Positions 9,174 through 17,162 of a stretch of DNA of 64,000 nt are shown here, in pieces (position 1 is the stretch's first letter; each line of letters starts with the position of its first letter). Made by a program: the position numbers and the translations under genes. Location: the NCBI GenBank assembly GCA_903866915.1, contig CAIPPO010000080.1, positions 26,182 through 90,181 on the forward strand, in the 5' to 3' direction. The notes below the pieces were generated by a model that worked only from the letters and a program-made list of their open reading frames with translations, made no database searches and was not told the DNA's origin. This stretch comes from an uncultured Mucilaginibacter sp. (GTDB lineage: Bacteria > Bacteroidota > Bacteroidia > Sphingobacteriales > Sphingobacteriaceae).

Positions 9174-9398
9174 ATCTATTAATAAGCAGGTGAAAGTTAC
9201 GAAAGGTTGGGAAGGGCTTTTTTAAATATATTTTAGGTGCTTTCCTGCCTCCAACTCTTTCTGAAAGTTTCGAGTCACGGTGTGAAAGTCTATACAAAGA
9301 CTAAAAGCACACATTTCGACTACAACAATAATCGTTTTGGATACATCCCCCAACTTGCGACTAACGAGTTTTGTATCAACAATTAAAAAATAAACAAA

Positions 9399-10385
9399 AT
9401 GAAAATTATCGTAACAGGTTCTTTAGGGAATATCGGCAAACCGCTAACCAAAGCGTTGGTGCAAGAGGGTCACCAGGTAATCGTAATCACCTCTAAACAA
9501 GCAAAGAAAAACGAAATTGAAGATTTAGGAGCTATAGCTTCCATAGGCACCATAGACGATGTTGCCTTCCTCACTAAAACATTTATCGGGGCGGATGCAG
9601 TTTATACGATGATGCCACAATTCAATTCAAAAATGGCAGAAGATCCAAATTTTGAAGCCCGGGACGAGGCAAAGAGACTATGTACAAATTATGCCGACGC
9701 TATTAAAGCTTCTGGTGTAAAACGCGTTGTTCACTTAAGCAGCATTGGAGCTCATTTAGAAAAAGGGAATGGTCTGCTTGCTTTTCATTTTTATGCCGAG
9801 CAAATACTTAAACAACTACCGGCAGACATTGCCATCACTTTCATGAGGCCTGTAGGTTTCTACTATAACCTGTTTGATTTTATGGATATCATAAAAGGAC
9901 AGGGCTTTCTGAAAGGCTTTGTTGGTAAAATAATGGCCTTGCGCTTTTATGGTTTATCGGGTCTTTTACAGGGTAAAAACGGATTGATCCTTTCTAATTA
10001 TGGCGGAGAGGATAAAATGCCCTGGGTTTCTCCAAAAGATATCGCATCTGCTATAGCTGAGGAACTAGTTTTACCCGCCAATGGCATAAAAGTACGTTAT
10101 GTAGCAAGCGAAGAACTAACTTGTAATCAAATAGCAAGTGTTATTGGCGAGGCTATTGGCAAGCCTTATTTAAAATGGGGCACCATCAGCGACAAACAGA
10201 TGATGAGCGGTTTAAAGCAGTTTAACGTGCCGCTGCACCTTGCAAACGATATCACAGAAATGAATGCAAGTATGCGCAATGGCGGTATTTTATTTAATGA
10301 TTACTACCAGAACAAGCCAGTATTAGGAACAGTTAAAATGAAAGATTTTGCAAAAGATTTTGCTGTAGTTTATAACCAGAAATAA
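9399..10385 (+). CDS. NmrA-like NAD(P)-binding protein (atypical SDR)
   Basis: 328 residues with an N-terminal Rossmann motif MKIIVTGSLGNIGKPLTKAL (GxxGxxG) and NmrA-type features: NEIEDLGAIASIGTIDD, VYTMMPQ, VKRVVHLSSIGAHLEKG. Such proteins act as NADPH-binding redox sensors or quinone/flavonoid reductases; the substrate cannot be inferred. The C-terminal half (about 215-325) resembles the NmrA variable domain. Only 12 bases separate it from the AraC regulator downstream, so the two are probably one operon and the regulator may control it. Confidence 0.85.
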   Translation: MKIIVTGSLGNIGKPLTKALVQEGHQVIVITSKQAKKNEIEDLGAIASIGTIDDVAFLTKTFIGADAVYTMMPQFNSKMAEDPNFEARDEAKRLCTNYADAIKASGVKRVVHLSSIGAHLEKGNGLLAFHFYAEQILKQLPADIAITFMRPVGFYYNLFDFMDIIKGQGFLKGFVGKIMALRFYGLSGLLQGKNGLILSNYGGEDKMPWVSPKDIASAIAEELVLPANGIKVRYVASEELTCNQIASVIGEAIGKPYLKWGTISDKQMMSGLKQFNVPLHLANDITEMNASMRNGGILFNDYYQNKPVLGTVKMKDFAKDFAVVYNQK

Positions 10386-10397
10386 CTAGATTGTAAT

Positions 10398-11318
10398 ATG
10401 GCGAATCAACCACCCTACCGGATCAAAACTATCAGTCAATACCATCGTATTCTTGATCTGCCGAAGCCCGAACATCCTTTAATAAGTGTGATCGATCTGG
10501 CGAGCTTTAAACAGGCCACGATCAGCGAGCCTATAACATTGATCTATGACTTTTACTGTATTTCGCTGAAACGGAATATTAATTTTAAGCAAAAGTATGG
10601 TCAACAGCAATATGACTTTGACGAAGGGATAATGTCGTTCATAGCTCCCGGCCAGGTATTTGGGATAGATATCGATGAAGATTCAACATTAAAACCTACA
10701 GGATGGATGCTGCTCATCCATCCTGACTTTCTATGGAATACTCCTTTGGCTCAAAAGATAAACCAATTTGAGTATTTCGATTATTCGGTTCATGAAGCAC
10801 TTTGCTTATCACAAAAAGAAGAAAGCATCATCAATGGTGTCATACAAAACATCGAGCAGGAATACCATTCAAATATTGATAAATTAAGCCAGGGTATCAT
10901 TATTGCCCAATTGGAGGTATTGCTCAATTATTCAGAAAGGTTTTATCAGCGTCAATTTATAACCCGGAAAATAAGTAACCACAAGATACTTGAAAGTTTA
11001 GAGCACATTCTGAATGAGTATTTCGACAAAGGCGATCTGATAAAAAACGGTCTTCCAGGCGTTAATTATATTTCAGAAAAGCTAAATGTGTCTCCAAATT
11101 ATTTGCGCAGTTTGCTCAAAACCTTAACAGGTTTAAACACACAACAGCACATTCACGAAAAATTAATTCAAAAGGCAAAAGAAAAATTATCAACCACAGA
11201 TTTGTCTATCAGCGAAATTGCCTATGCGCTGGGTTTCGAACATTCGCAGTCATTCAGCAAATTGTTCAAAACAAAGACTAACCTTTCGCCCTTAGAATTC
11301 AGGCAGTCGTTTAATTGA
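10398..11318 (+). CDS. AraC-family transcriptional regulator
   Basis: 306 residues. The C-terminal 100 residues carry two helix-turn-helix motifs: VNYISEKLNVSPNYLRSLLK (about 218-237) and DLSISEIAYALGFEHSQSFS (about 271-290) followed by KLFKTKTNLSPLEFR, the usual AraC/XylS ending. The N-terminal 190 residues form a cupin-like sensing domain common in Bacteroidota AraC proteins. It follows the NmrA-like gene by 12 bases. The effector is unknown. A strong terminator lies about 60 bases after the stop. Confidence 0.9.
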   Translation: MANQPPYRIKTISQYHRILDLPKPEHPLISVIDLASFKQATISEPITLIYDFYCISLKRNINFKQKYGQQQYDFDEGIMSFIAPGQVFGIDIDEDSTLKPTGWMLLIHPDFLWNTPLAQKINQFEYFDYSVHEALCLSQKEESIINGVIQNIEQEYHSNIDKLSQGIIIAQLEVLLNYSERFYQRQFITRKISNHKILESLEHILNEYFDKGDLIKNGLPGVNYISEKLNVSPNYLRSLLKTLTGLNTQQHIHEKLIQKAKEKLSTTDLSISEIAYALGFEHSQSFSKLFKTKTNLSPLEFRQSFN

Positions 11319-11379
11319 CGCTAAAATTGGATTTGCAAGGCCGAATAACCCTACACCGTAGGTCAAATTTTGTTAAATG

Positions 11380-11413
11380 AAAAAGCAGGCAGTTGTACTT
11401 TACCTGCTTTTTG
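11380..11413 (+). terminator. Rho-independent terminator after the AraC gene
   Basis: Arms aaaaagcagg (11380-11389) and cctgcttttt (11403-11412) are perfect complements with a 13-base loop, and the descending arm ends in a T run. It lies about 60 bases downstream of the NmrA/AraC operon. Confidence 0.75.
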
Positions 11414-11462
11414 GATGTCGTATTTCGAAATCGATATACTTGCCGTGATGGCAGTTCTAATA

Positions 11463-11512
11463 AAACAACTGACTGAACGAATCCAAAGGATTGTTGTTTT
11501 AAGCTTGATCGT
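11463..11512 (-). pseudogene. Frameshifted 3' remnant of a paralogue of the 13296-13712 gene
   Basis: On the minus strand the sequence can be read as ..NNPLDSFSQLFY-stop, which parallels the C-terminus NNPLDSISQLFF of the secreted hypothetical at 13296-13712. At DNA level the two stretches (11470-11510 and 13309-13350) match at most positions, with one base missing here just upstream of the NNPLDS codons, which would break the frame. No start or longer homologous part is visible, so this is at best a gene tail left by duplication and decay. Confidence 0.4.
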
Positions 11513-11588
11513 CAAAACCTTTAGCACTTGCAACAGCCACCTTTTTCAGCATCTTTTCTGCAAAAGGACTTAACGAATTCGAGTTTAA

Positions 11589-12023
11589 TTATCCGTTGTA
11601 GTCCGGATCAAACTCTACGATCCATTCAATGCCGTATTTGTCTCTAAACATGCCAGCGTAGGTACCCCATGGACTATCGTTTATAGGTCCTTCAATCGCG
11701 CCGCCTGCCGACAAACCGTTAAATATTTTGTCAGCTTCTTCGCGACTTTCAGCACTAACAAATATTTTTGACCTGTTTTCACTTTCGCTTACGCGCCCTA
11801 TAAAATCGGGAACATCATTGGCTACTAACATGTTATGTGTGCCAATTGGCAAAGCAATCTGCATGACCTTGTTTAGTTCATTTTCAGGAATTGGAAAATC
11901 ATCACTAGCAAGGTCCTTGAAACGGATGATTTTTTTAAATTCTCCGCCAAAAACCGATTTGTAAAATGTGAATGCTTCTTCAGCATTTCCGTTAAAGTTG
12001 ATCCAAGGGTTAATTGTTCTCAT
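11589..12023 (-). CDS. VOC-superfamily protein, PhnB / glyoxalase-like
   Basis: 144 residues made of the paired beta-alpha-beta-beta-beta units of the vicinal oxygen chelate fold. Diagnostic PhnB-like features are the start INPWINFNGNAEEAFTFYKS with VFGG, the middle VMQIALPIGTHNMLVANDVP and the end SPWGTYAGMFRDKYGIEWIV. These small proteins are widespread in Bacteroidota; a metal-dependent enzyme activity is possible but unproven. It is the third gene of an ArsR - AHSA1 - VOC run on the minus strand (43 bases after the AHSA1 gene), a common arrangement for this trio. Confidence 0.85.
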   Translation of the reverse strand: MRTINPWINFNGNAEEAFTFYKSVFGGEFKKIIRFKDLASDDFPIPENELNKVMQIALPIGTHNMLVANDVPDFIGRVSESENRSKIFVSAESREEADKIFNGLSAGGAIEGPINDSPWGTYAGMFRDKYGIEWIVEFDPDYNG

Positions 12024-12066
12024 AATTTTAATTGTTAAATTGGAGGTGATTATTCTTTGATGTATT

Positions 12067-12561
12067 TTATGCTAAAGTTGCCAACAGTAATTCCAGATTT
12101 TCCAACGTTGCCGTCATTCCGGCATTAAAGCCCATTTCTATCATCTTCTCCAGGCGGTTTCGCGATTCATTATAAATAGTTATATTCACTTTAGTCTTTC
12201 CGTTATTTTCACTAAAGGTGTAATTCCAGTCAGAACCCGGCAATTGGGGGTTTTCATGCTCGTCCGAAAAAGTGTTATATGTTTTAAAATTTGTTTTCGG
12301 AGTAATGGAAGTAAAATTTTGAATTGACCAATGTTCTTGCCCATCGGGGCTGATCATCGCATAAAATCGCCTTCCACCTTCTTCAAAATTCATATATTTT
12401 GTTTTGGCGCGCATAGGTGCGGGGGCTCCCCATTGGTCCAGTAATTCTGCTTTTGTAAAAGCATCCCATACTAACGACTGGCTGGCTGCAAATTCCCTGA
12501 TTATATAAACCGTTTTCGCAGCTTTGTCAACGTTAAAATCAAATTGCAAGTTGTTGCTCAT
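12067..12561 (-). CDS. SRPBCC / AHSA1-domain protein
   Basis: 164 residues. The segment [20 protein letters not shown], followed by LDQWGAP, is the typical opening of the AHSA1 (activator of Hsp90 ATPase homologue 1-like) fold, and the C-terminal [20 protein letters not shown] helix closes the ligand cavity. Its start codon overlaps the stop of the ArsR gene by one base (TAATG), so translation is coupled. ArsR-AHSA1 pairs are common in bacteria, yet the ligand and role are generally not known. Confidence 0.88.
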   Translation of the reverse strand: MSNNLQFDFNVDKAAKTVYIIREFAASQSLVWDAFTKAELLDQWGAPAPMRAKTKYMNFEEGGRRFYAMISPDGQEHWSIQNFTSITPKTNFKTYNTFSDEHENPQLPGSDWNYTFSENNGKTKVNITIYNESRNRLEKMIEMGFNAGMTATLENLELLLATLA

Positions 12562-12878
12562 TACTTCTTGTCTTTAATATTCGCTAATAGTTCATCGAGT
12601 TGGTTAAATTGAATTTCCCATTTTTGTCGGAATTGTGCTACCCAATCGTCAAATTCCTGCATCTTTTTGGCATTAAAGTGATAATAGATTTCCCGTCCGC
12701 TTTGTTCGGGCTTAATTAACTCGCACTGGTGTAAAACTTTAATATGCTTCGATACAGCCTGCCGACTCATATCAAATTTTTCGGCCATGGCATTTGGTGT
12801 TAACGCCTGAAAGGCAATTAAAGCTAAAATAGCTCTTCGCGTGGGGTCCGCAATTGCTTGAAATATGTCATGTTTCAT
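12561..12878 (-). CDS. ArsR-family transcriptional regulator
   Basis: 105 residues, a single winged helix: [20 protein letters not shown] opens the domain, [20 protein letters not shown] is the recognition helix region and [13 protein letters not shown] the wing. No metal-binding Cys pair (CxC) in the usual helix is present, so it belongs to the non-metal ArsR group that accompanies AHSA1 proteins. It heads the ArsR-AHSA1-VOC operon. Two inverted repeats immediately upstream (12896-12913 and 12923-12938) are likely operators for autoregulation. Confidence 0.92.
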   Translation of the reverse strand: MKHDIFQAIADPTRRAILALIAFQALTPNAMAEKFDMSRQAVSKHIKVLHQCELIKPEQSGREIYYHFNAKKMQEFDDWVAQFRQKWEIQFNQLDELLANIKDKK

Positions 12879-12895
12879 TTTGTAATATTAAATTA

Positions 12896-12938
12896 TGCAA
12901 CCTTAAGGTTGCAAATATATATGCAACTTTTTAGTTGC
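12896..12938. promoter_or_regulatory. Two palindromes upstream of arsR, probable operators
   Basis: tgcaaccttaaggttgca (12896-12913) is a perfect 18-base palindrome. Ten bases on, gcaact-tttt-agttgc (12923-12938) is a second perfect inverted repeat with the same gcaac/gttgc ends. They sit 17 to 60 bases upstream of the ArsR start codon, the normal place for an autoregulatory ArsR operator. The second one also covers the TTG start proposed for the divergent DUF2784 gene. Confidence 0.7.
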
Positions 12939-13249
12939 GCAAATTTATTTTGAATTTCTTCCGAAATAAAAAACGTTGGCTAAAAATTGTTCATCTCAGC
13001 TCGCTTGCCTGGGCAATATACGCGGAGCTATTGGCGGGTGTTATTTGCCCGCTCATAAGTATTGAAAGTTACTTAAGTTATCGTGCCGGATTGGCAACCT
13101 ACAAAGAAGACTTTATTACCAGATACCTAATACCAGTAATTTACCAGGAAAGCCTCAGCATAAAAGTGCAATACCTGGTTGTGTTTTTAGTGGTTTGTAT
13201 CAATCTGATTGCTTATAACTGGCGTTGGAAGCAAAAATTGGGCGGGTAA
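12935..13249 (+). CDS. DUF2784 family membrane protein, possibly lacking its first helix
   Basis: 104 residues from a TTG codon at 12935. The block GVICPLISIESYLSYRAGLA, followed by FITRYLIPVIYQ and a final hydrophobic helix (VQYLVVFLVVCINLIAYNW), matches the DUF2784 family of small membrane proteins. Family members are usually longer and begin with a further transmembrane helix, which is missing here: the reading frame runs into the ArsR operator region. No in-frame ATG exists, and the TTG overlaps an operator palindrome. Either this is a genuinely short form expressed from TTG, or a 5'-truncated gene. Function of the family is unknown. Confidence 0.6.
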   Translation: MRKFILNFFRNKKRWLKIVHLSSLAWAIYAELLAGVICPLISIESYLSYRAGLATYKEDFITRYLIPVIYQESLSIKVQYLVVFLVVCINLIAYNWRWKQKLGG

Positions 13250-13255
13250 AATTGC

Positions 13256-13283
13256 CGCTGGGTTTATTAGAACAGACCCAGCG
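13256..13283. terminator. Hairpin between convergent genes
   Basis: Arms cgctgggt (13256-13263) and acccagcg (13276-13283) are perfect complements around a 12-base loop, placed between the stops of the DUF2784 gene and the convergent secreted hypothetical. No long T run follows on either strand, so efficiency as a terminator is uncertain. Confidence 0.5.
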
Positions 13284-13295
13284 ACAAAAGCATAT

Positions 13296-13712
13296 TTAGA
13301 AAAATAACTGACTTATCGAATCCAAAGGGTTGTTGGTTTTAGGCTTCATTCCCATAAATTTTTGCAACTGGCTTTTTAGCAAAATGCCAGCAAGTTTACT
13401 TTTTAACGTTGCAAACAAGGAGCTTTGTTTTTGTGTATAGGATGCCGGGGCACTTTGTTGCAGGTTAATGATTTGCGATTTGCTGGTTAGGTAATTGGTT
13501 ACAGCGTCTGTTACACCAGGTTTTTGTGCAGCTGTAAGTTTCAAACCCGGACTTAGTTTACCCATAATTGATGAGGCCAAACTCGATACATCAAAACCCT
13601 GAGCCGTTGCTACGCTTTTAGCTTTGTTCAGCAGATCGCCAACCTGGGCGTGGGATGATTTGCTGATCATAAGGCCAGCTAAAATGATTAAGGTTACAAT
13701 TGTTCTTTTCAT
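13296..13712 (-). CDS. Secreted hypothetical protein, helical
   Basis: 138 residues with a signal peptide (MKRTIVTLIILAGLMISKSS, then HAQ). The mature part is Ser/Lys/Leu-rich and predicted helical: VGDLLNKAKSVATAQGFDVS, a KLTAAQKPGVTDAVTNYL segment and a C-terminal LAGILLKSQLQKFMGM. It resembles DUF2780/DUF4197-like helical secreted proteins in general character but I cannot assign a family. A degraded copy of its 3' end may lie at 11463-11512. Confidence 0.65.
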   Translation of the reverse strand: MKRTIVTLIILAGLMISKSSHAQVGDLLNKAKSVATAQGFDVSSLASSIMGKLSPGLKLTAAQKPGVTDAVTNYLTSKSQIINLQQSAPASYTQKQSSLFATLKSKLAGILLKSQLQKFMGMKPKTNNPLDSISQLFF

Positions 13713-13950
13713 AAATTTTTTTCTTCAAAATTAGAAATTGGATTCCTAAAACCAAGTTGCATTATTCCGGAAATTGCCCTAAACATTTACCGATGCTGCA
13801 TAATGGCATTTTGAAAACCTATTAAACACAAAATCATCAGGCAATTATCGCGGCAGCTTTCTTCTAATTTGAAGAAGGGGACGTATTATTAGTCGATATT
13901 TTATATTATTATTACTTATTGAAACGAAGAAGCCGCCTGAACTCCCCAAT

Positions 13951-15729
13951 ATGCAACCAAATCAAGATCACAATTCAAAAAGATCATTAGTTCTTATTAT
14001 TGGCGCTTCTACCCTGGGCGCGCTTTTCGAATTTTATGATTTTTATATTTTTGGAAGCCTTGCTACGATCATCTCTACAAAATTTTTCCCTTCAGGAAAT
14101 CCAACAGCGGCCTTTTTAGCAACACTGGCAACATTTGCCGCCGGTATGCTGGTGCGTCCCTTTGGTGCCCTGTTTTTTGGTCGTTTGGGAGATCTGATCG
14201 GGCGAAAATTTACATTCATGCTAACGATAGTGCTTATGGGAGGTGCAACCTTTGCCATTGGCCTTACACCGACTTATCAAACAATTGGTTTCTGGGCTCC
14301 AATTATCGTACTTATGCTAAGAATCTTGCAGGGACTGGCCATTGGCGGCGAATTTGGCGGCGCTGCAACGTTTGTGGCCGAGCATTCGCCAGCGAATAAA
14401 CGGGGATTTCTGACATCCTGGATAACATTTACGGGCGGTTTCGGCATTGTGGTTGCATTTGCGGTTATCATGGCAACAAAAAATTCCATGTCATTGCCAG
14501 ATTGGGAGAGCTGGGGCTGGCGTATTCCTTTCCTTGTTTCCAGCATATTGGTAATAATATCGGTTATTATCAGGAAAAATATGTCGGAGTCGCCTTTGTA
14601 TGCAAAAGCTAAGGCCGAAGGCAAAACGTCGCGCAACCCTTTGAAAGACTCTTTTGGTAATAAGGAAAATTTAAAGATAGTGTTGTTAGCCATCTTCGGA
14701 TTAACCATCGGAATTGGCGTTGTAGGTTATTCTACAACATTTTTTCTTCAAAGTTTCATGGTCAAATTTATGTTTGTTGATTATGACCAGGTCAACCGGC
14801 TATTAATTATTGGTATAACCTGCGGCACTCCGCTTTACATGTTCTTTGGTTGGCTGTCCGATCGTGTCGGTAAAAAGCCAATATTGATGATAGGTCTGTT
14901 TTTAGGGATATTTGGCTTCCGACCGGTTTTCGATCTGATTTACCAAACTGGTGATCTTCAAAAAAAAGTGGAGAAATCAGCTGCTATGACCGTTAATGTA
15001 AAACAACAAAGTTTGCCTGATAAAGATCAGCTAACGATAACTTCAACACAGCACTTTTATACCGATGGCACTATAGTAACTGAAATAAAAAAGCAAACGC
15101 TTCATATTATTAAACCTGATATTTCAAAAGTTATAAAACTTAGCGATGCCGACGAGCGAAAGGTTGTTTTTTTTGTATTTCTGCTAATGATCGTAGTCTC
15201 AATGGCTCATGGTGTCTGTGCTGCATTTTTAGTCGACATGTTCCCATTAAAGATCCGTTATACCTCCTTGTCGCTGCCTTATCATATAGGTTTTGGTATT
15301 TTCGGTGGCCTGGCCCCGGTAATATCAGCTTATTTAATAGCCAGAGCCCATTCGGACAACAGTCCGGATTATTACCTCGCCGGCTTGAACTATACAATTA
15401 TTATGATGTGTATCAGCCTGGTGATAGGAACTTTATACCTCAGGGAAAACATTTTCGAGCAGGTGAAGCCTGTAAAAAATCCAGCTAACATGAACAAGCT
15501 CAAAAGAATGCTTGGTTTTGTTTGGATATTGCTTGGGCTAATTTTTGGTTATTTAGGAGTTGTTGCGCTAGGTATTCCAAAAATAAGATCGGGCAAGCCA
15601 GACGACCTGATATTTGGCGTTCTGGTATTGTTTGTAGTTACGCCTACCATAACCACGGGCTTGATAACTTTTGGAAAGTATGCCTTACAAGGAGAATATG
15701 ATGATGTGGCCCTGCCTGGAAATGGGTAA
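13951..15729 (+). CDS. MFS transporter, metabolite:H+ symporter-like, with extra domain
   Basis: 592 residues. The N-terminal half is a clear MHS/ProP-type carrier: ASTLGALFEFYDFYIFGSLA, RPFGALFFGRLGDLIGRKF (residues about 70-88), RILQGLAIGGEFGGAATFVA, and YMFFGWLSDRVGKKPILMIG as the second-half repeat. Members usually have about 430-450 residues and 12 helices. This one has two additions: a hydrophilic insert of roughly 75 residues (about 333-405) with repeated TIT/TEIK strand-like sequence, and two more hydrophobic helices at the C-terminus (about 520-580). It probably imports an organic acid or osmolyte with protons; the substrate is unknown. It stands alone, convergent with the DUF1624 gene. 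Confidence 0.85.
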   Translation: MQPNQDHNSKRSLVLIIGASTLGALFEFYDFYIFGSLATIISTKFFPSGNPTAAFLATLATFAAGMLVRPFGALFFGRLGDLIGRKFTFMLTIVLMGGATFAIGLTPTYQTIGFWAPIIVLMLRILQGLAIGGEFGGAATFVAEHSPANKRGFLTSWITFTGGFGIVVAFAVIMATKNSMSLPDWESWGWRIPFLVSSILVIISVIIRKNMSESPLYAKAKAEGKTSRNPLKDSFGNKENLKIVLLAIFGLTIGIGVVGYSTTFFLQSFMVKFMFVDYDQVNRLLIIGITCGTPLYMFFGWLSDRVGKKPILMIGLFLGIFGFRPVFDLIYQTGDLQKKVEKSAAMTVNVKQQSLPDKDQLTITSTQHFYTDGTIVTEIKKQTLHIIKPDISKVIKLSDADERKVVFFVFLLMIVVSMAHGVCAAFLVDMFPLKIRYTSLSLPYHIGFGIFGGLAPVISAYLIARAHSDNSPDYYLAGLNYTIIMMCISLVIGTLYLRENIFEQVKPVKNPANMNKLKRMLGFVWILLGLIFGYLGVVALGIPKIRSGKPDDLIFGVLVLFVVTPTITTGLITFGKYALQGEYDDVALPGNG

Positions 15730-15791
15730 TTGACCAAACAAAGAAGCCTCGACATGCATTAAGCTATTCCCTTATTTACAATGGCTTCCTG

Positions 15792-16964
15792 CTATAAATA
15801 ACTCAGCCACCATTTGTCTTTATTATTTTGTTTATAGGTGTCAAATGCCTTACACATTGGGTAAAGCGCAACAACGACAAGAAACCAGATCAGGTATACT
15901 ACCCCCAGGTTATATCCAAAACCTTTTAATGCTTCAACTCTGAATGGTAATGCGGGTAAAACCATTTTTTGCCAACCAAAACCTGTCAATTCGGCAACAA
16001 TGAGGGCTAAAAAATGAATCAGATAGATGTGAATGATATAAAAGAAAAACGGAACTCTGCCAAATACACTAAAGAAATTTACAACGCTGCCTTTTAGTTT
16101 TTCGGTATTGGCTAAAAACAGTAAAGTGCCGCCCAACGTCACCAATAGAAACGAAAGTGATGGTGGATATTTGGATAGGTTAAAAAATGAATATATGGTT
16201 TGCTGTAAGTTACCATAGTCTCCCCAGGGCACTAAATTGCCATAAATATTTACCCCGCGTAGTACTGCAAAAAATAAAATGGCTGCGATGCCAATGATGT
16301 TGAATAGTTTCCTTCGTTTTGAGGGGTCGTAAGTTTTGTCATAAAATGAACCAAACCAGTAGCCTAAAGACATCACTGCAACCCAGGGTATAATGGGGTA
16401 ACCAGCTCTTAAAATGTGGTCAGGTGTAGTCAAAAGCACTTTACGTTCATGTAAAAAAATCCAAAGTATATTGTTGCCGAAGTGAATATTGTCAAGCAAG
16501 TTATGCCCGAATATTAACAGGCAACTAAAAAGGAGAATCAATTTTTTGGGAAGATGTATCAGCCCTGCTAAAATGATCATGCTGATGCCTAAAGACCATA
16601 TAACCTGAAAATGGACAGACTTGAAAGTAATATCAAAGCACCACCCGAAATCCATAATAACAAGTTCAACAAAAACCAGCCAAAGCCCACGTTTAAATAA
16701 GAAGGCGGATAATTGGGCCGGAGTTTTTCTTCTGCCAACTATAAATGCAGAAACACCTGCAAGAAATGAAAATGCAGGCGCACAAAAGTTTGTGAGAAAT
16801 CTTGTCAGAAAAAGTGGAAAGGTTGTGAGAGCCGGGTCGGTTGGGTCAAAAAAGTAAGATGAATAATGAAAATAGTCTCTGACATGGTCAAGTGCCATGA
16901 TAACGATCACCAGGCCTTTTAAAACGTCAAGCGATGCAATTCTGTTTTTTGCCAGGGAGGTCAT
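15792..16964 (-). CDS. DUF1624 / heparan-glucosaminide acetyltransferase-like membrane protein
   Basis: 390 residues with about ten transmembrane segments. It opens RIASLDVLKGLVIVIMALDH followed by VRDYFHY, the signature of the DUF1624/HGSNAT-like acyltransferase group, in which the Asp-His pair in the first helix is conserved. Such proteins are thought to move an acyl group across the membrane onto sugars. The final basic tail (YKQNNKDKWWLSYL) is cytoplasmic by charge. The neighbours, a separate esterase and an SGNH hydrolase on the same strand, could be linked to acyl modification of polysaccharide, but this is guesswork. Confidence 0.85.
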   Translation of the reverse strand: MTSLAKNRIASLDVLKGLVIVIMALDHVRDYFHYSSYFFDPTDPALTTFPLFLTRFLTNFCAPAFSFLAGVSAFIVGRRKTPAQLSAFLFKRGLWLVFVELVIMDFGWCFDITFKSVHFQVIWSLGISMIILAGLIHLPKKLILLFSCLLIFGHNLLDNIHFGNNILWIFLHERKVLLTTPDHILRAGYPIIPWVAVMSLGYWFGSFYDKTYDPSKRRKLFNIIGIAAILFFAVLRGVNIYGNLVPWGDYGNLQQTIYSFFNLSKYPPSLSFLLVTLGGTLLFLANTEKLKGSVVNFFSVFGRVPFFFYIIHIYLIHFLALIVAELTGFGWQKMVLPALPFRVEALKGFGYNLGVVYLIWFLVVVALYPMCKAFDTYKQNNKDKWWLSYL

Positions 16965-17090
16965 TGGTTGGTATTATTATTTTTGATGATTGCCTGATCG
17001 CCATGTCATTGTAGGGTTTCAGCTAATACGTAAACGTATATTATTGTAGGCTATAAAGCAAAAAATAAAACTGAAGACCATTCGTTGTTC

Positions 17091-17135
17091 CGGATTTGAA
17101 ATCCCTGAACCATCGTAATCGGGATTGAAAATCCG
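17091..17135. repeat. Imperfect inverted repeat (cggatttgaaatccc / gggattgaaaatccg)
   Basis: Two 15-base arms with two mismatches flank a 15-base spacer in the gap between the DUF1624 gene and the esterase gene. It could act as a terminator for the esterase operon or be a copy of a dispersed 'ggatttgaaatcc' intergenic element. The rest of this 198-base gap shows no gene. Confidence 0.5.
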
Positions 17136-17162
17136 CACCAACGTGAAAAAGCGTATAGAAAA

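Noticed and set aside
11370..11573. 67-codon plus-strand frame after the AraC gene
   Set aside because: It begins within the AraC terminator hairpin and runs antisense through the decayed paralogue tail, so it is not a credible gene.
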